Shown: positions 8,159-18,100, counted from the stretch's first letter. The stretch is DNA of 28,883 bases from Desulfobacteraceae bacterium (GCA_003354055.1 PIVQ01000023.1:1-28883), one strand, 5' to 3'. The notes: generated by a model not told the origin, from the sequence alone. A program made the numbers and translations.

Positions 8159-9011
8159 AGTACCCGTATTTTTTGAGGACAGAGGATAACTCCCTGAGCA
8201 CATTCCCTTCAAGGTTTCTGGGTGTAAAACGTTCGGACAGATCCTCTCTGAAATGAACGGGTTCAACCCAATCTCGATAATAACGCAGGAACTTTAATCG
8301 ATCCGGGGTTTCAGAGATCCTTTCCGGAAAATGCACCGGTTCCTGCCAAGGTGAAAACTTAGCTTTAATCGGTTGCGGCGTCGGATCACTTCTATAGTAG
8401 CCGCCCTGTGCCAGGATTTCTTTATCCATTTTAATCCGGTCTGCGATTTTTAATTCGGGATATACTTCGTCCAGTACATGTGCCAGCAACTGTGCTTCAA
8501 CATCAAGTTCCAAACCCGGATAATAATGTACCGGTTCATGGACGTATGGGTCCAGCTCCTTCCTCTTAACACTGAAAAGGCGGTCATAGGAACGAAAATG
8601 GGCCGGCTCCACCCAGTCTGTTTTAATTTTGATTTTAAGCGCTTCAAGCCAGAGAAGTTTTATTTCATAGGTACCTGCTCTGACACCGGAAATCTTATCC
8701 TTCTTCAGAGCCAACGCTTCATTGAGCACCTGACGCTCAAAAATGGTACCCTTGAGATTCTCTGCTGAAAAAGAAACATTCTTAACCGTTTTGTTTGAAC
8801 CGATTTCAATGGTTGCAGGCAATGATGTCGCAACCACAAAACCGATCTCTTTTGATGCGCGGTCAAAGGCCGCATCAATTTTTGACTGATACTTTTCTTT
8901 AATGTAGGTATACAGTGAAACAAGGACCTCGTACATTTCTATGTGGTAATTATGAACGGGTTCTACCCAATCCCTCGGGATATAGGCTGATTTCTCATTT
9001 GAAAGTGCCAT
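8157..9011 (-). CDS. EPVH-repeat protein, putative substrate/partner of the adjacent radical SAM enzyme
   Basis: 284 residues, no signal peptide, no cysteine-rich region. I do not recognise a characterised family. Five copies of a short motif are spread along it: DWVEPVH (14-20), DWVEPAHF (132-139), VHEPVHYY (157-164), WQEPVHF (222-228) and DWVEPVHF (247-254). Between copies 1 and 2 lies a predicted folded domain (about 22-130, mixed helix/strand). Copies 3-5 sit in a Tyr/Pro-rich second half. The codons for the same residues differ between copies (Val GTA/GTG/GTT, Pro CCC/CCG, Asp GAT/GAC), so the peptide rather than the DNA is being kept. AGGAGG sits 7 nt before the ATG, predicting high expression. 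It lies 51 bp downstream of the radical SAM gene on the same strand. A multi-site substrate or RiPP-like precursor fits, but a structural or metal-binding repeat remains possible. Confidence 0.7.
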   Translation of the reverse strand: MALSNEKSAYIPRDWVEPVHNYHIEMYEVLVSLYTYIKEKYQSKIDAAFDRASKEIGFVVATSLPATIEIGSNKTVKNVSFSAENLKGTIFERQVLNEALALKKDKISGVRAGTYEIKLLWLEALKIKIKTDWVEPAHFRSYDRLFSVKRKELDPYVHEPVHYYPGLELDVEAQLLAHVLDEVYPELKIADRIKMDKEILAQGGYYRSDPTPQPIKAKFSPWQEPVHFPERISETPDRLKFLRYYRDWVEPVHFREDLSERFTPRNLEGNVLRELSSVLKKYGY

Positions 9012-9062
9012 TGATAACTCCTCCTTTGTTAAAATTGATGTGATGTTTCTTGGAACGGTGTA

Positions 9063-10847
9063 TTAAATTACACCTGGCTTTTTTAATTGATCATAGGGCA
9101 TGAACGGATTCGCTGCGCCCAGAACTTCATCAAGTCCGGTTGAGTAGTTTTCACCTGGGTGTGCCATTGAAAAGACCGTGGCACCAACACCGCAATATGG
9201 GGATAATCCCGGTACCGGTAATGGCGTCTGTCGCGGAGAAAATGAGTTGAATCCATCTGAATATTTTGTCGATTGCTTTTCCGGAAGAGACTCTAACTGC
9301 TGTAATAGAAAATTTCCTTTTTTGTATAAATAATCACTTCTTGAATCGACGTTCCTTCTCATATATATGCCAAACTCTTGCGCACGCCTTTTATTATCCG
9401 AAGAGCTGTCCTTTACGAAGTCATAGATCTCACACAGGCATTCATAGGTATCCAGATTGGTTTCTTTGATAAAATTTTTGACCGATGCTCTAAGCTGGCG
9501 AGTGAGCAGGTGAGGCGAAAATCGTCTGAAAAGCTGAAAATAAAAATCGACCTGCATATTGAAATAGTGAAGACCGTTATTGTTAAAATTGCGATCAAAA
9601 AAAGCATAGTTGGCAATGCTATGAAACATTTCCGGACCTTTATTCAGAAGGCGATAGTCATACCCGAACCAGTCTCCAGCAAGGATGTTCTCTTTTAAAA
9701 GAATCTTTTCCAAGCCGGTGCCGGGATAGGCTTCTGCGCGGCAGAAATTAAAAGGATTTTCAATATGGCGTTCAAGAAAATCAAGGTTAATGAGAATATC
9801 ATCCATTGTCGTGTAAGGTTCAAACATGAGAATATTAAAGGCCAGATGGACATCAAAGGTGTTGAGGATTTCCAGGGCATTTAGAATTTCTTTGAGTGTG
9901 TTTTTTCTGTTGAGGTTTTTTAATTCATGTTCCGAGGCATTTTCTACGCCCAGAAACACTCTGAAGATATTCAACTTGTCCAGTTGTTCCATAGACTCAT
10001 ATGTAATGCTGTCCGGCCGTGCTTTCACTGCAATGGCAATATCGTGTATGCCTTCTGTCTCAAGGCCGTTTACCAGCTCTTTGAACCTGCGGGCTGCCTT
10101 TTCCTTGTCCGGGTGGAAAAAATTGTCATCCTGAAAATTGAAAATTCTGATCTGATGCTCATGGTAAAGAATTTTCATCTCATCAATGATATTTACAAGG
10201 GAACGCATGCGAAACCGTTTCCCGCTGCTCTTTTTATACCAGGCGTTAATACTGCAGAAGGAACAATTGCGCCAACATCCTCTGCTGGAAAGGATGGATG
10301 CGATTTTCTTTCCAAAATATTCATGAAATCCAATCCGTTTGGGGAACGGAAGTTCATCAAGGTTATCCGGATTAAGACGTTTCTTTGTTTCCCTGATTTT
10401 CCCTGATTCATCACGATAAATAAGGCCATCCACCTTATGCAGAGTGGCCATGTTCTCGGCCAGTTCACACATAAGCCATTCACCTTCACCCAGGGCCACG
10501 GAATCAAATTCAGGAAATTCGGATAAAAGGGTTTCTCCATTAAAGGCGGCAAAAGGACCGCCTGCATTGATATGTCCCTTGTAACCCATCATCCGGATCT
10601 GTTTGGCACAGGAGCAAAATTCCTGTGCACGGGCAGTGAAAACCATTGACAGCCCCACGATATCCGGATTGATTGCAGCGACCTGCTCTGCAGCCCGTTG
10701 AATATTTCCCTTATCATTGAATTCAACAATGTGAACGGTATGCCCTTTGCTTTCAAGTGCCGCAGCTATATACCGCAAGGCAAGATTTTCTTCCAGCTCC
10801 GCGCCTACAAGGGAGATTGTTTTGAAAGCGTCCTTTTTTTCGGCCAT
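9063..10847 (-). CDS. B12-binding-domain radical SAM enzyme with unusual C-terminal tail
   Basis: 594 residues from the ATG at 10847. The minus-strand AGGAT just before it fits a ribosome site, whereas the GTG four codons upstream lies on that site. The N-terminal 140 residues form a Rossmann-like cobalamin-binding domain (IAAALESKGHTVHIVEFN, INPDIVGLSMVFTARA, GGPFAAFN, ALGEGEWLM). The radical SAM core follows, with the cluster motif C191-x3-C195-x2-C198 (SRGCWRNCSFC), FNFQDDNFF, and VFLGVENASEHELKNLNRK. The order B12 domain then SAM core is that of class B methylases and RiPP-modifying relatives. After about residue 530 comes a Pro/Gly-rich tail (PRQTPLPVPGLSPYCGVG ... NPFMPYDQLKKPG) not expected in the family. 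The only same-strand partner is the EPVH-repeat gene downstream. The reaction is unknown; methylation of the repeat protein is an inference. Confidence 0.85.
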   Translation of the reverse strand: MAEKKDAFKTISLVGAELEENLALRYIAAALESKGHTVHIVEFNDKGNIQRAAEQVAAINPDIVGLSMVFTARAQEFCSCAKQIRMMGYKGHINAGGPFAAFNGETLLSEFPEFDSVALGEGEWLMCELAENMATLHKVDGLIYRDESGKIRETKKRLNPDNLDELPFPKRIGFHEYFGKKIASILSSRGCWRNCSFCSINAWYKKSSGKRFRMRSLVNIIDEMKILYHEHQIRIFNFQDDNFFHPDKEKAARRFKELVNGLETEGIHDIAIAVKARPDSITYESMEQLDKLNIFRVFLGVENASEHELKNLNRKNTLKEILNALEILNTFDVHLAFNILMFEPYTTMDDILINLDFLERHIENPFNFCRAEAYPGTGLEKILLKENILAGDWFGYDYRLLNKGPEMFHSIANYAFFDRNFNNNGLHYFNMQVDFYFQLFRRFSPHLLTRQLRASVKNFIKETNLDTYECLCEIYDFVKDSSSDNKRRAQEFGIYMRRNVDSRSDYLYKKGNFLLQQLESLPEKQSTKYSDGFNSFSPRQTPLPVPGLSPYCGVGATVFSMAHPGENYSTGLDEVLGAANPFMPYDQLKKPGVI

Positions 10848-10908
10848 GAGTATCCTCACTTTTATCTGATAATGTTCATTAAACTGAATAAAGAAAATGC
10901 CCGCAGTC

Positions 10909-10930
10909 AGAGGAAATCCTCTTGTTTTTT
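10909..10930 (+). terminator. Weak intrinsic-terminator-like hairpin, plus strand
   Basis: AGAGGA (10909-10914) and TCCTCT (10917-10922) form a short stem followed by TG and T6. It would stop plus-strand (antisense) transcripts entering the radical SAM leader; on the minus strand the same stem would lie about 60 nt before the radical SAM start. No plus-strand gene feeds it. Confidence 0.3.
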
Positions 10931-11165
10931 AGTTTAGATCAAGCATTTTGATTACGTTTAAAACTACGAATCAATAAGGGATCGTGCTGTTCTCGATAAA
11001 ATGAAAACAACATGTAATGAAAAGAGATACTAACGATCCTTTACGTTAATGAAACTGTGGAAGAGATCAAAAGTAGAAAAGAAAATACCGTTTAGAAAAT
11101 ATCGTTCTTAGAAAGAGAAAGAATACCAAGAGCTGAATTCACAGAGTCCTGAAAAAAGATAAGAA

Positions 11166-11195
11166 AATATAGAATGGGGATAGGCTTTTTGTCAA
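11166..11195 (-). promoter_or_regulatory. Sigma70-like promoter for the radical SAM / EPVH-repeat unit
   Basis: Minus strand: a consensus -35 TTGACA (11195-11190), an 18-nt spacer, and -10 TATATT (11171-11166). A start near 11159 would give a leader of about 310 nt before the radical SAM ATG. That leader is AT-rich and has a 7-bp pairing between GGATCGT and ACGATCC (plus-strand positions 10979-10985 and 11033-11039). No convincing small ORF or known riboswitch is seen in 10848-11160. Confidence 0.55.
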
Positions 11196-11311
11196 GAAGA
11201 GTATGAAAAATTATTTTGAGGCAAAGGTATGCCATGGTCCGATTCCTGCCTGTCTGCCTTTGTCCCGGTCGGTTTTCGGCGGAATAAATCTGACTACCCA
11301 AAGTCCTTGAG

Positions 11312-11340
11312 ACCGCACCGGGTTGGTGGCCCGGTGCGGT
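11312..11340. other. Perfect 11-bp hairpin in a gene-free region
   Basis: ACCGCACCGGG (11312-11322), 7-nt loop, CCCGGTGCGGT (11330-11340). It lies in the gene-free 11196-11591 stretch, downstream of the calcium-binding protein gene and upstream of the radical SAM promoter. No T-run follows on either strand, so it is not a classic terminator. The surrounding 11220-11420 is more GC-rich than its flanks, and a smaller inverted pair ATTGGC/GCCAAT lies at about 11424-11441. It could be a Rho-independent-like processing stem, a structured RNA or a decayed mobile-element end. No gene is supported here. Confidence 0.4.
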
Positions 11341-11591
11341 GGCTAAATACTCGTGGTCCTGTTGCCGGATAAAGCTTTCTGTATGCTGCCAAAGCGTCAG
11401 GGAGAAACGGTATTCAATCAACTGATTGGCAGTGCCGCCAATGGAGAATTATTACATCAGACGGTTGTTTACTTTTGTTTCAAGATGACCGTCCTGCATT
11501 GAAAATGAGACCTTAATACGAATTGCCGTTTTTAAGCAGGCCCCCTTATGAAAGAAAGTAGAAAAGATGTTAATCAGCCATGCAATATTTT

Positions 11592-12938
11592 TTACACTGC
11601 CCAGTGGATCTCCTGTACTGAACTGACTGAGCCGTCTTCGTTTAATGCGATTCCGGAGTCAGTGATTCTTGCCTGTAATTGATTGTCGTCATCCATAAGA
11701 TCAAAGGGGGTGGATGAACTGGATAGATAAATGGCCCCGATTCCGGCATCCTTGATTTTTGTCAGTTGCATGCCGCCCTGGCCGTCATTTTCCCAGAATG
11801 CCAGTTCGTCAAAGATCTCATCGTTTTCATCTATCCAGAGATTCTGGTCCTTGTCATATTGGATCAGTTCATAAAATCCGTCCCCGGTGGAAGGGCCGAA
11901 TAGTTCACTGCCGTCGTTGATGATGCCGTCGTTATTTTTATCAAGGCATAAGAAGCCGCTTCCCGGCATCAGGCCGGTAAGTTCCTCAGCCTCACCGTCA
12001 AGGTCAAGGTCCAGGGAAAATTTTGCTTCCGATAACCTGGGTATAGTTCCGTTCAGGTTGATCACCAGGGGGTCTACAAAATAAAATCCGGTTTCCTTTT
12101 CCACATAGGTCTCTTCCCTGAAAAATTCCCTGTCAAGGTTCATTTCAAATGAGAAATCAATGCTTTCACCGTCAGCGGTTTTGACTATTCCTTCGCCAAA
12201 AAAGTCCACCTGTTCCCTTTCATAATGGTCTAATTTGATTTCATCATGGATAGCATAGCCGTAGGCTGTGGCATCATCCGGACCGTTTGGTGCCGGATTA
12301 ACATTGACCCAGTCTATATTGGTCATGTTCAGGCGGGGGTGAAACTTGTTTGCAAAATTGTGATCCAAGGGGCTGACAAACTCCTTATTCAACGTATTTA
12401 ACTCGTCAAGCACATTTTCAAGGAGCCCAGCCATTTTTTCAATCTCTTCTACAATGGATCCTACAGGTTCATTCTGAGACGCCCCGGGAGCCGAACTCTC
12501 TTGGACGGCCTCGGCGCTTTCCAATGGATTTCCCTCACTGTCTACCGTTATGAATTTTAACTGTTTATCGGCCAGGTCAAGCATCCGGACGGCTCTTTCC
12601 GAAAGCTGCGACTTTGACTGCTCGCCCAATTCTCCCTGCATCTGCTTTAAACTATCCAGCATGTCATGGCGTATCTCCGACTGCTCAAAGTATCTAGTGT
12701 AGACTGTCTGTGACTCTTCAAGTTCTTGTTTGTACGTTTTGTTGTTTACGGTTTCAGTCTCATACCACTTTTGGTCTACATTCATCTCCACCTCTTGATA
12801 GGTGGTGTTTTCAGCGACTATTTTCTGGTTTTCATCATCCAGATCCCAGTATCGGATTTGCCGGCTGCGTTCAGCGGTGTTCTTTTCCGTGTAGCGGGCA
12901 TCGGTAGACAACGTGACGGTCGAGGTATCGATTTTCAT
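11592..12938 (-). CDS. Large acidic protein with EF-hand-like calcium-binding loops
   Basis: 448 residues, acidic, no signal peptide at its N-terminus. Residues 1-200 are polar, Gln/Glu-rich and likely helical (ELEESQTVYTRYFEQSEI, MLDLADKQLKF). The C-terminal third holds the module seen at the ends of RTX/hemolysin-type proteins: LDLDLDGEAEEL, then GFLCLDKNNDGIINDGSELFG, then YDKDQNLWIDENDEIFDELAFW, two DxDxDG-like calcium loops. The protein ends VQEIHWAV, like the VQEIDW-type ends of that module. Lack of a signal peptide is usual for proteins exported by type I secretion, but no secretion genes lie nearby and no nonapeptide repeats are present. Export is an inference. It is a single gene with its 5' end facing a divergent transporter. 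Confidence 0.75.
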   Translation of the reverse strand: MKIDTSTVTLSTDARYTEKNTAERSRQIRYWDLDDENQKIVAENTTYQEVEMNVDQKWYETETVNNKTYKQELEESQTVYTRYFEQSEIRHDMLDSLKQMQGELGEQSKSQLSERAVRMLDLADKQLKFITVDSEGNPLESAEAVQESSAPGASQNEPVGSIVEEIEKMAGLLENVLDELNTLNKEFVSPLDHNFANKFHPRLNMTNIDWVNVNPAPNGPDDATAYGYAIHDEIKLDHYEREQVDFFGEGIVKTADGESIDFSFEMNLDREFFREETYVEKETGFYFVDPLVINLNGTIPRLSEAKFSLDLDLDGEAEELTGLMPGSGFLCLDKNNDGIINDGSELFGPSTGDGFYELIQYDKDQNLWIDENDEIFDELAFWENDGQGGMQLTKIKDAGIGAIYLSSSSTPFDLMDDDNQLQARITDSGIALNEDGSVSSVQEIHWAV

Positions 12939-13206
12939 AATTTTTCACTTCTTCTTTTAGGAGGGCTGTTCATCATCTTGAATCCGAACCGAAATGAAAT
13001 GAACCGGTATTTTCCTTGAATACCGTGAGATTGTGATAGTAGAGATTAAAGCAAAATTTATACCGAATTGCAGGGGTATCTATATCCCATTGATTATAAA
13101 GAGCAAAATCAGAATCGGGATATTCTACTGGTCAGGAAACCGGGCAAATATAGCCTAGTGCTGCTTAAAATTGCCCAATAAGATCAACTGAGATGAGCTA
13201 AGATTC

Positions 13207-13235
13207 TTGACTAATATTTCAAACTTACCTACAAA
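13207..13235 (+). promoter_or_regulatory. Candidate sigma70-like promoter of the DASS transporter
   Basis: TTGACT (13207-13212), 17-nt spacer, TACAAA (13230-13235), about 50 bp before the transporter start. The rest of the 12939-13290 gap holds a small hairpin CGGTATT/AATACCG (13005-13011/13019-13025) and no gene that I can see. Confidence 0.4.
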
Positions 13236-13290
13236 GAAGTGGCAGTCTTTCGAATCCGTATCAGATTTGTGAACCCATTTTGAGGCTAAA

Positions 13291-15159
13291 ATGATGCCAA
13301 TAGCAATGACTCAGGATATGATGATCGTCTTTGGATTTCTTGTGTTTGTAACTCTGCTTTTCATTTTTGAAATCGTCCGGGTGGATATGGTCGGTCTTTT
13401 GATGATGGTCATGCTGCCCTTGGCCGGTGTTATCTCCCCTTCCGAAGCCATCAGCGGATTAAGTTCCAATGCGGTTGTATCAATTATCGCTGTCATCATT
13501 ATCGGTGAGGGCTTAGATAAAACCGGTGCCATGAATATGGTGGCTAGAAAGATCATTCAATATGCCGGAAAAAGCCAGGTCAGGATAATGGCACTAGTCT
13601 CGGGAACCGTGGCTATTATCTCCAGTTTTATGCAGAATATTGGGGCGGCAGCCCTGTTCCTGCCGGCTACCAATAGGATATGCAGGCAGCTCAATGTACC
13701 GGTCTCCCGTATCCTCATGCCCATGGGGTTTTGTGCAGTCATCGGCGGCTGCCTCACCCTGGTCGGATCAAGCCCCTTAATTTTGCTCAACGATCTCATG
13801 GCATCCTGGTGGGAAAACAATCCGGGCGTTACCGGAGATCAGACCTTTGAGGCCTTTTCCCTTTTCAGCGTCACCCCCATTGGGTTCGCCCTTATTGTCT
13901 CCGGAATTTTATACTTTGTTTTTTTCGGTAAATATGTTCTTCCCGATGTCTCAACAAAAGATGAAACCTATTGTCTTCTGAATCATGACCTTGAATGTAC
14001 TTACGGCAAGGAGATTGACAGTGCCTATGAATTAAGAGCGCCTGCGGATTTTGTCACCAAACGTCTGGATGAACTTGGGATCCGTCCTAAATTTCATTCA
14101 ACCGTTATCTGCATCTTCAAAAAGGGACCGTCCGGCGGCATACATCGAATCATGGTGCCGTCACGGTCCGATATTGTTGAACCCGGCGATACCATCGGTG
14201 TCATCAGCAACCCGGATCATGTCCATAACCTTGCCCGGGAAATGGAATGGGAACTTAGTGATGAACTCAACCTGCTGGGCGAGGTGTTGTCTCCGGATAA
14301 CGCCGGTGTGACAGAGGCAATCATCACGCCCCGGTCTGAGATGGTGGGAAAAACATTGCATCAGGTCTACTTCAGAAAAAGATACCAGGTGAACCCCCTG
14401 GCATTCTACAGACGTGACCATGCCCTTTTTGAAGATATTTCAGAGACCAAAATCCAGCCGGGTGATGCATTTTTACTCTATGGGGAGTGGGAAAAATTTC
14501 ATCTGCTCCAGCAGAAAAAGGATCTTGCCTTTGCAGAACACATTCAGGGCGAAGTCATGCACCCGGAAAAGGCAGGATTTGCCGTTGCCTGTCTGGCCCT
14601 TGCCCTGGTGTTGGCACTTGGTTTTAATGTTCAGTTGTCCATTGCACTTCTAACCGGTGCCATCGGCATGATTTTAACCCGGGTACTGACCCTTGACGAA
14701 GCCTACCGCGGCGTAGACTGGATGACTGTTTTTCTTCTGGCCGGACTGATCCCCCTGGGTCTTGCCTTTGAGAAAACAGGCGCGGCTCAATATCTGGCCT
14801 CGTCGCTGACCCATCTCATGCAGGGCGCCCTGACTCCCTTTGTACTGTTTTTACTTATCGGATTGTTGACCTCGTTTTTCACGCTGGTCACTTCCAATGT
14901 GGGGGCTACTGTTTTAATGATCCCCCTTGCAATGAATATGGCAGTCCAGGTCGGTGCAGACCCTAGAATGATTGCGCTTCTGGTGGCCGTCGCCGCATCC
15001 AACACCTTTGTTTTACCCACCCACCAGGTCAATGCCTTAATCATGCGGCCGGGCGGCTATAAGGTGAAGGATTATGTCAAAGCCGGGACGGGAATGACGA
15101 TTCTCTTCATTGCTGTTGTCATGTTCATGATGGTTACTTTTTACGGGATTTCCGTCTGA
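13291..15159 (+). CDS. DASS/SLC13-type permease with two RCK_C (TrkA-C) domains
   Basis: 622 residues. N-terminal membrane segments (about 10-210) include the family patterns NAVVSIIAVIIIGEGLDKTGAMN and SFMQNIGAAALFLPAT (the conserved N-x-G/A cation-binding hairpin), and GGCLTLVGSSPLILLND. A soluble middle (about 235-425) holds two RCK_C-like domains: VPSRSDIVEPGDTIGVI and ITPRSEMVGKTLHQVYFRKRY with PGDAFLLYG. A second membrane half (about 428-622) contains WMTVFLLAGLIPLGLAFEKTGAA and TSNVGATVLMIPLA, the mirrored motif. Members move divalent anions such as sulfate or dicarboxylates with sodium or protons. In a sulfate reducer sulfate uptake is attractive, but the substrate is not fixed by sequence. 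Its end lies 7 bp from the end of the convergent CHAT gene, with no terminator between. Confidence 0.85.
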   Translation: MMPIAMTQDMMIVFGFLVFVTLLFIFEIVRVDMVGLLMMVMLPLAGVISPSEAISGLSSNAVVSIIAVIIIGEGLDKTGAMNMVARKIIQYAGKSQVRIMALVSGTVAIISSFMQNIGAAALFLPATNRICRQLNVPVSRILMPMGFCAVIGGCLTLVGSSPLILLNDLMASWWENNPGVTGDQTFEAFSLFSVTPIGFALIVSGILYFVFFGKYVLPDVSTKDETYCLLNHDLECTYGKEIDSAYELRAPADFVTKRLDELGIRPKFHSTVICIFKKGPSGGIHRIMVPSRSDIVEPGDTIGVISNPDHVHNLAREMEWELSDELNLLGEVLSPDNAGVTEAIITPRSEMVGKTLHQVYFRKRYQVNPLAFYRRDHALFEDISETKIQPGDAFLLYGEWEKFHLLQQKKDLAFAEHIQGEVMHPEKAGFAVACLALALVLALGFNVQLSIALLTGAIGMILTRVLTLDEAYRGVDWMTVFLLAGLIPLGLAFEKTGAAQYLASSLTHLMQGALTPFVLFLLIGLLTSFFTLVTSNVGATVLMIPLAMNMAVQVGADPRMIALLVAVAASNTFVLPTHQVNALIMRPGGYKVKDYVKAGTGMTILFIAVVMFMMVTFYGISV

Positions 15160-15166
15160 TAAATCC

Positions 15167-18100
15167 TTATCCCCCATCTCCCACAACGATAAACGGTGCC
15201 CATAAAAAAGGATGGGCATAGCTTGCCACGGGTTTACCCTGGTACAAAAGTTTTCTGTTGTCTATGAGATCTATCACGGATGCCTGCAATGCCCTTGCCC
15301 TTGAACTATCCGGATTGTCATTCTGGAACCGGAAAAGTCCTGTGGTCAGTTTTTTGGCAGAGGTACTCTCCACAGACCACATCGTGACCAGAAGAGCCCG
15401 GGTGCCGGCATAGAAAAAAGACTGACCCAGGCCTGAGACCGCTTCTGCACCGGCCCCGTCTCCGGCACCGGTGTTGCAGGCAGATAACACTACCCAGTCT
15501 GCATTGAGCTCCAGCTTCAATATCTCTCCCATGGTCAGCAGGCCGTCTTCTCCGGATTCTGCCGTGACATCAGGTGCGGACAGGGCAATGGCCGGCTGGT
15601 TCAGGCCGTCCAGGTCTCCGGGGATCAGGCCGTGGGATGCAAAGGCAAGGACGTTTACGGAAGCAAGATTTAAAGCCTTGAGGTTTCCCTCTGACGCTCT
15701 TTTGCCAAGAAAGACACTCTCTGACAGGTCTGCATCCATGACTCTGGCAATGCTCAATATTTCCTCTGCCGTGTCAGGCAGACGGTTCAGGTCGCCAAGG
15801 GTGACCGAACGATTCTGGACCGGTTTGGTCTTCGCATTTTTAACCTTTCTTATCCCCCTTACCTTTATCGGGGTCCCGCGTTTAGCAAGGCCGATAGTTT
15901 TGGTGTCTCGGTCCGCGACCTGGGAAATGTTGAAAACAGGGTCTCCGAATCCCAAAAAAGAGTTTTCCCCCCGGGCTGTTTGGGGAAAGAGCCTAAGGGT
16001 AAACAGCGACGCCACCGAGGGCAGTCGTGTGATGGATACTTTTCGGATCAGCCAGTCCACATTGCGATAGCGGTCATACAACAGGTCACGGTCCTCGCCG
16101 GGCATCTGAACCGATTCGGGCATGATGCTAAATGGAATTTGTCCCAGAGCCCCCGGAGCCACCACCAGAAGATCCCTTGCGTTTTTCCAGCCGGCTTCAA
16201 CCGGTTTGAATAGCCTGGTATAGAATTCACGGGCCAGGTCTATGTCAAATTCAGGTATATCCTCAAAAATTTCAGGGCTTGGGGCCAGGGAATATCGCAA
16301 TTGTCTGACCATGTTTTTAAGCTTTTCATTGTTGATATTGGCCACACCGAATGCCGCAGGGCCTGATTGTGGGATTCCCCATAGATAGACGCGGTCTGAT
16401 ATCGGGTAAAAGATCACCATGGCCTCTTCGGGTTTAAGGATATCCCGGATGGCAGAAAATTCTTTGGCCCGGGGATTCATAAATTCGGAATATTTAGGAA
16501 ACCTGGACTCGATCTCGCTGAGGAATGCCTCCCTGGCCTTTGACAGGGCAGACAGATTTGTACTTATAACGGACAGGGCTTCTTTGTCCTGGGCCGGTGC
16601 CGCAGCCAGCTCAGCCAGGGAATTTTTCATGGCATCAATCTGTTTTGATGCATCCTGCTCCTTTCTGACAAGGTCGGAAAGTTCCGGATCAACTGCAGCA
16701 GATCGAGCTCCGCTGGCTCCCAGAGCTCCCTGTACTCGGCTGGTGTTCAGGGCCTGGCAAAGCATGAATATCTGTGATGCGGTATTGGTATTATGGTTTT
16801 TTTCACCACCGGCCGCATGGATCTGTAAGAGTAAAGCCATATAGGATTCCACAATCAGTTTCCGGCGGAATATTTTAAGGAAATCATCCTCTCCTGCCTT
16901 TTCCCTGAACAATACGGGTACGGCCTTGCCAAAATCCGCTAAAGCATTTTGGATATTGCCCTGTTTAAAGTTCACCATCCCCCTGAAGGCCAGGACCTCC
17001 GCGGATTTATCGTGCCTGTTCCCATAATAGGGTTTCAGGTACTTTTCAAAAAAATCAATGGCGTCTATGGCCGGATCTGTATTTCCCGTCATCAGGTGAC
17101 AGAGAATTAAATTATGGTTTTGACGGACCCGGGTGTTGTAAATAAACTGGTTGCCTGCCATATCCTGCTCAATTGCATTAAATTGTCCCAGAGCTCCGGT
17201 AAAGTCCCTTTTGGCAAACATCACCTCCCCAAGACGGACTCTGACCTTGGCAAGGCTCGTGGCCTCATGACTGACTCCGGCCTTTTCATAGGCATCAATA
17301 CTGGCAAGGAGCATTTTTCGGGCATCACTGAGTCTTCCCTGCTTGAGCAGTATCTCTCCGAAAAATCCTGTCATGGAACCGGTAAGGCTTGAATATCGTC
17401 CGCTGTGAGCCACTGCCAGTTTTAAACCTTTCCTGACCATGAGCTCGGCCTCGATCAGCCTGCCTTGTGATTTCAGATTTTTTGCCAGATTCAGATGACT
17501 CATGATAAAGGCAGATGGCTTTTTCGCTTTCAAAGAAGCCAGAGTACTCTGATATTCCCGCCAGTATTTTTCCGCCTTTTTGTGCATACCCCGTGATGAA
17601 AAATGAAGGGCATTCAACCGTGCCCTGGCTGCCTGGATTTTTATCAGGCCTTTTCCGCCGGCCTTTCTTGAAATCCTGTTGCACAGTGCAATCCCCGCCT
17701 GGACCGCCTGGGACCCCTGCTCAAAATCCCCCATCTTGAATAAGGTAGTGGCCAGCAGGATATAATGGTAGGGGGAAGGTGAGATCCTGATCCCCTGTTT
17801 GCAAAGGGCCTGACCCGTTCTGAAGTTGCCCAGCTTTACCTCTGCCGATGCAAGGGATTTTAACAGATTGCTCATCTGTCTGGAGGGGATTTTGTCTGTT
17901 GTTTCCGCATAGGCCAAGGCTTGCCGCTTGTCTGAAAGTTCCTGCCCGGCCCGGCCAAGTTCATTTGCAGCCCCTCCTCTTTTCCGGTAAAAAACGGCAA
18001 GTACAGCCGGATCATCCGTATCCGGCGGCAGTTCATCAGCCTTTGCCCTGAGGGCGTCGGTAATCTGCTTATCAAAGGTATGGGCCTGGTCCAGAACCGA

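Noticed and set aside
10848..11160. Cobalamin riboswitch upstream of the B12 radical SAM gene
   Set aside because: The leader is AT-rich and lacks the conserved B12-box sequence that I would expect.
11092..11421. 109-codon minus-strand ORF
   Set aside because: It spans the best promoter of the radical SAM unit and the strong hairpin, lacks a ribosome site and has no recognisable domain.
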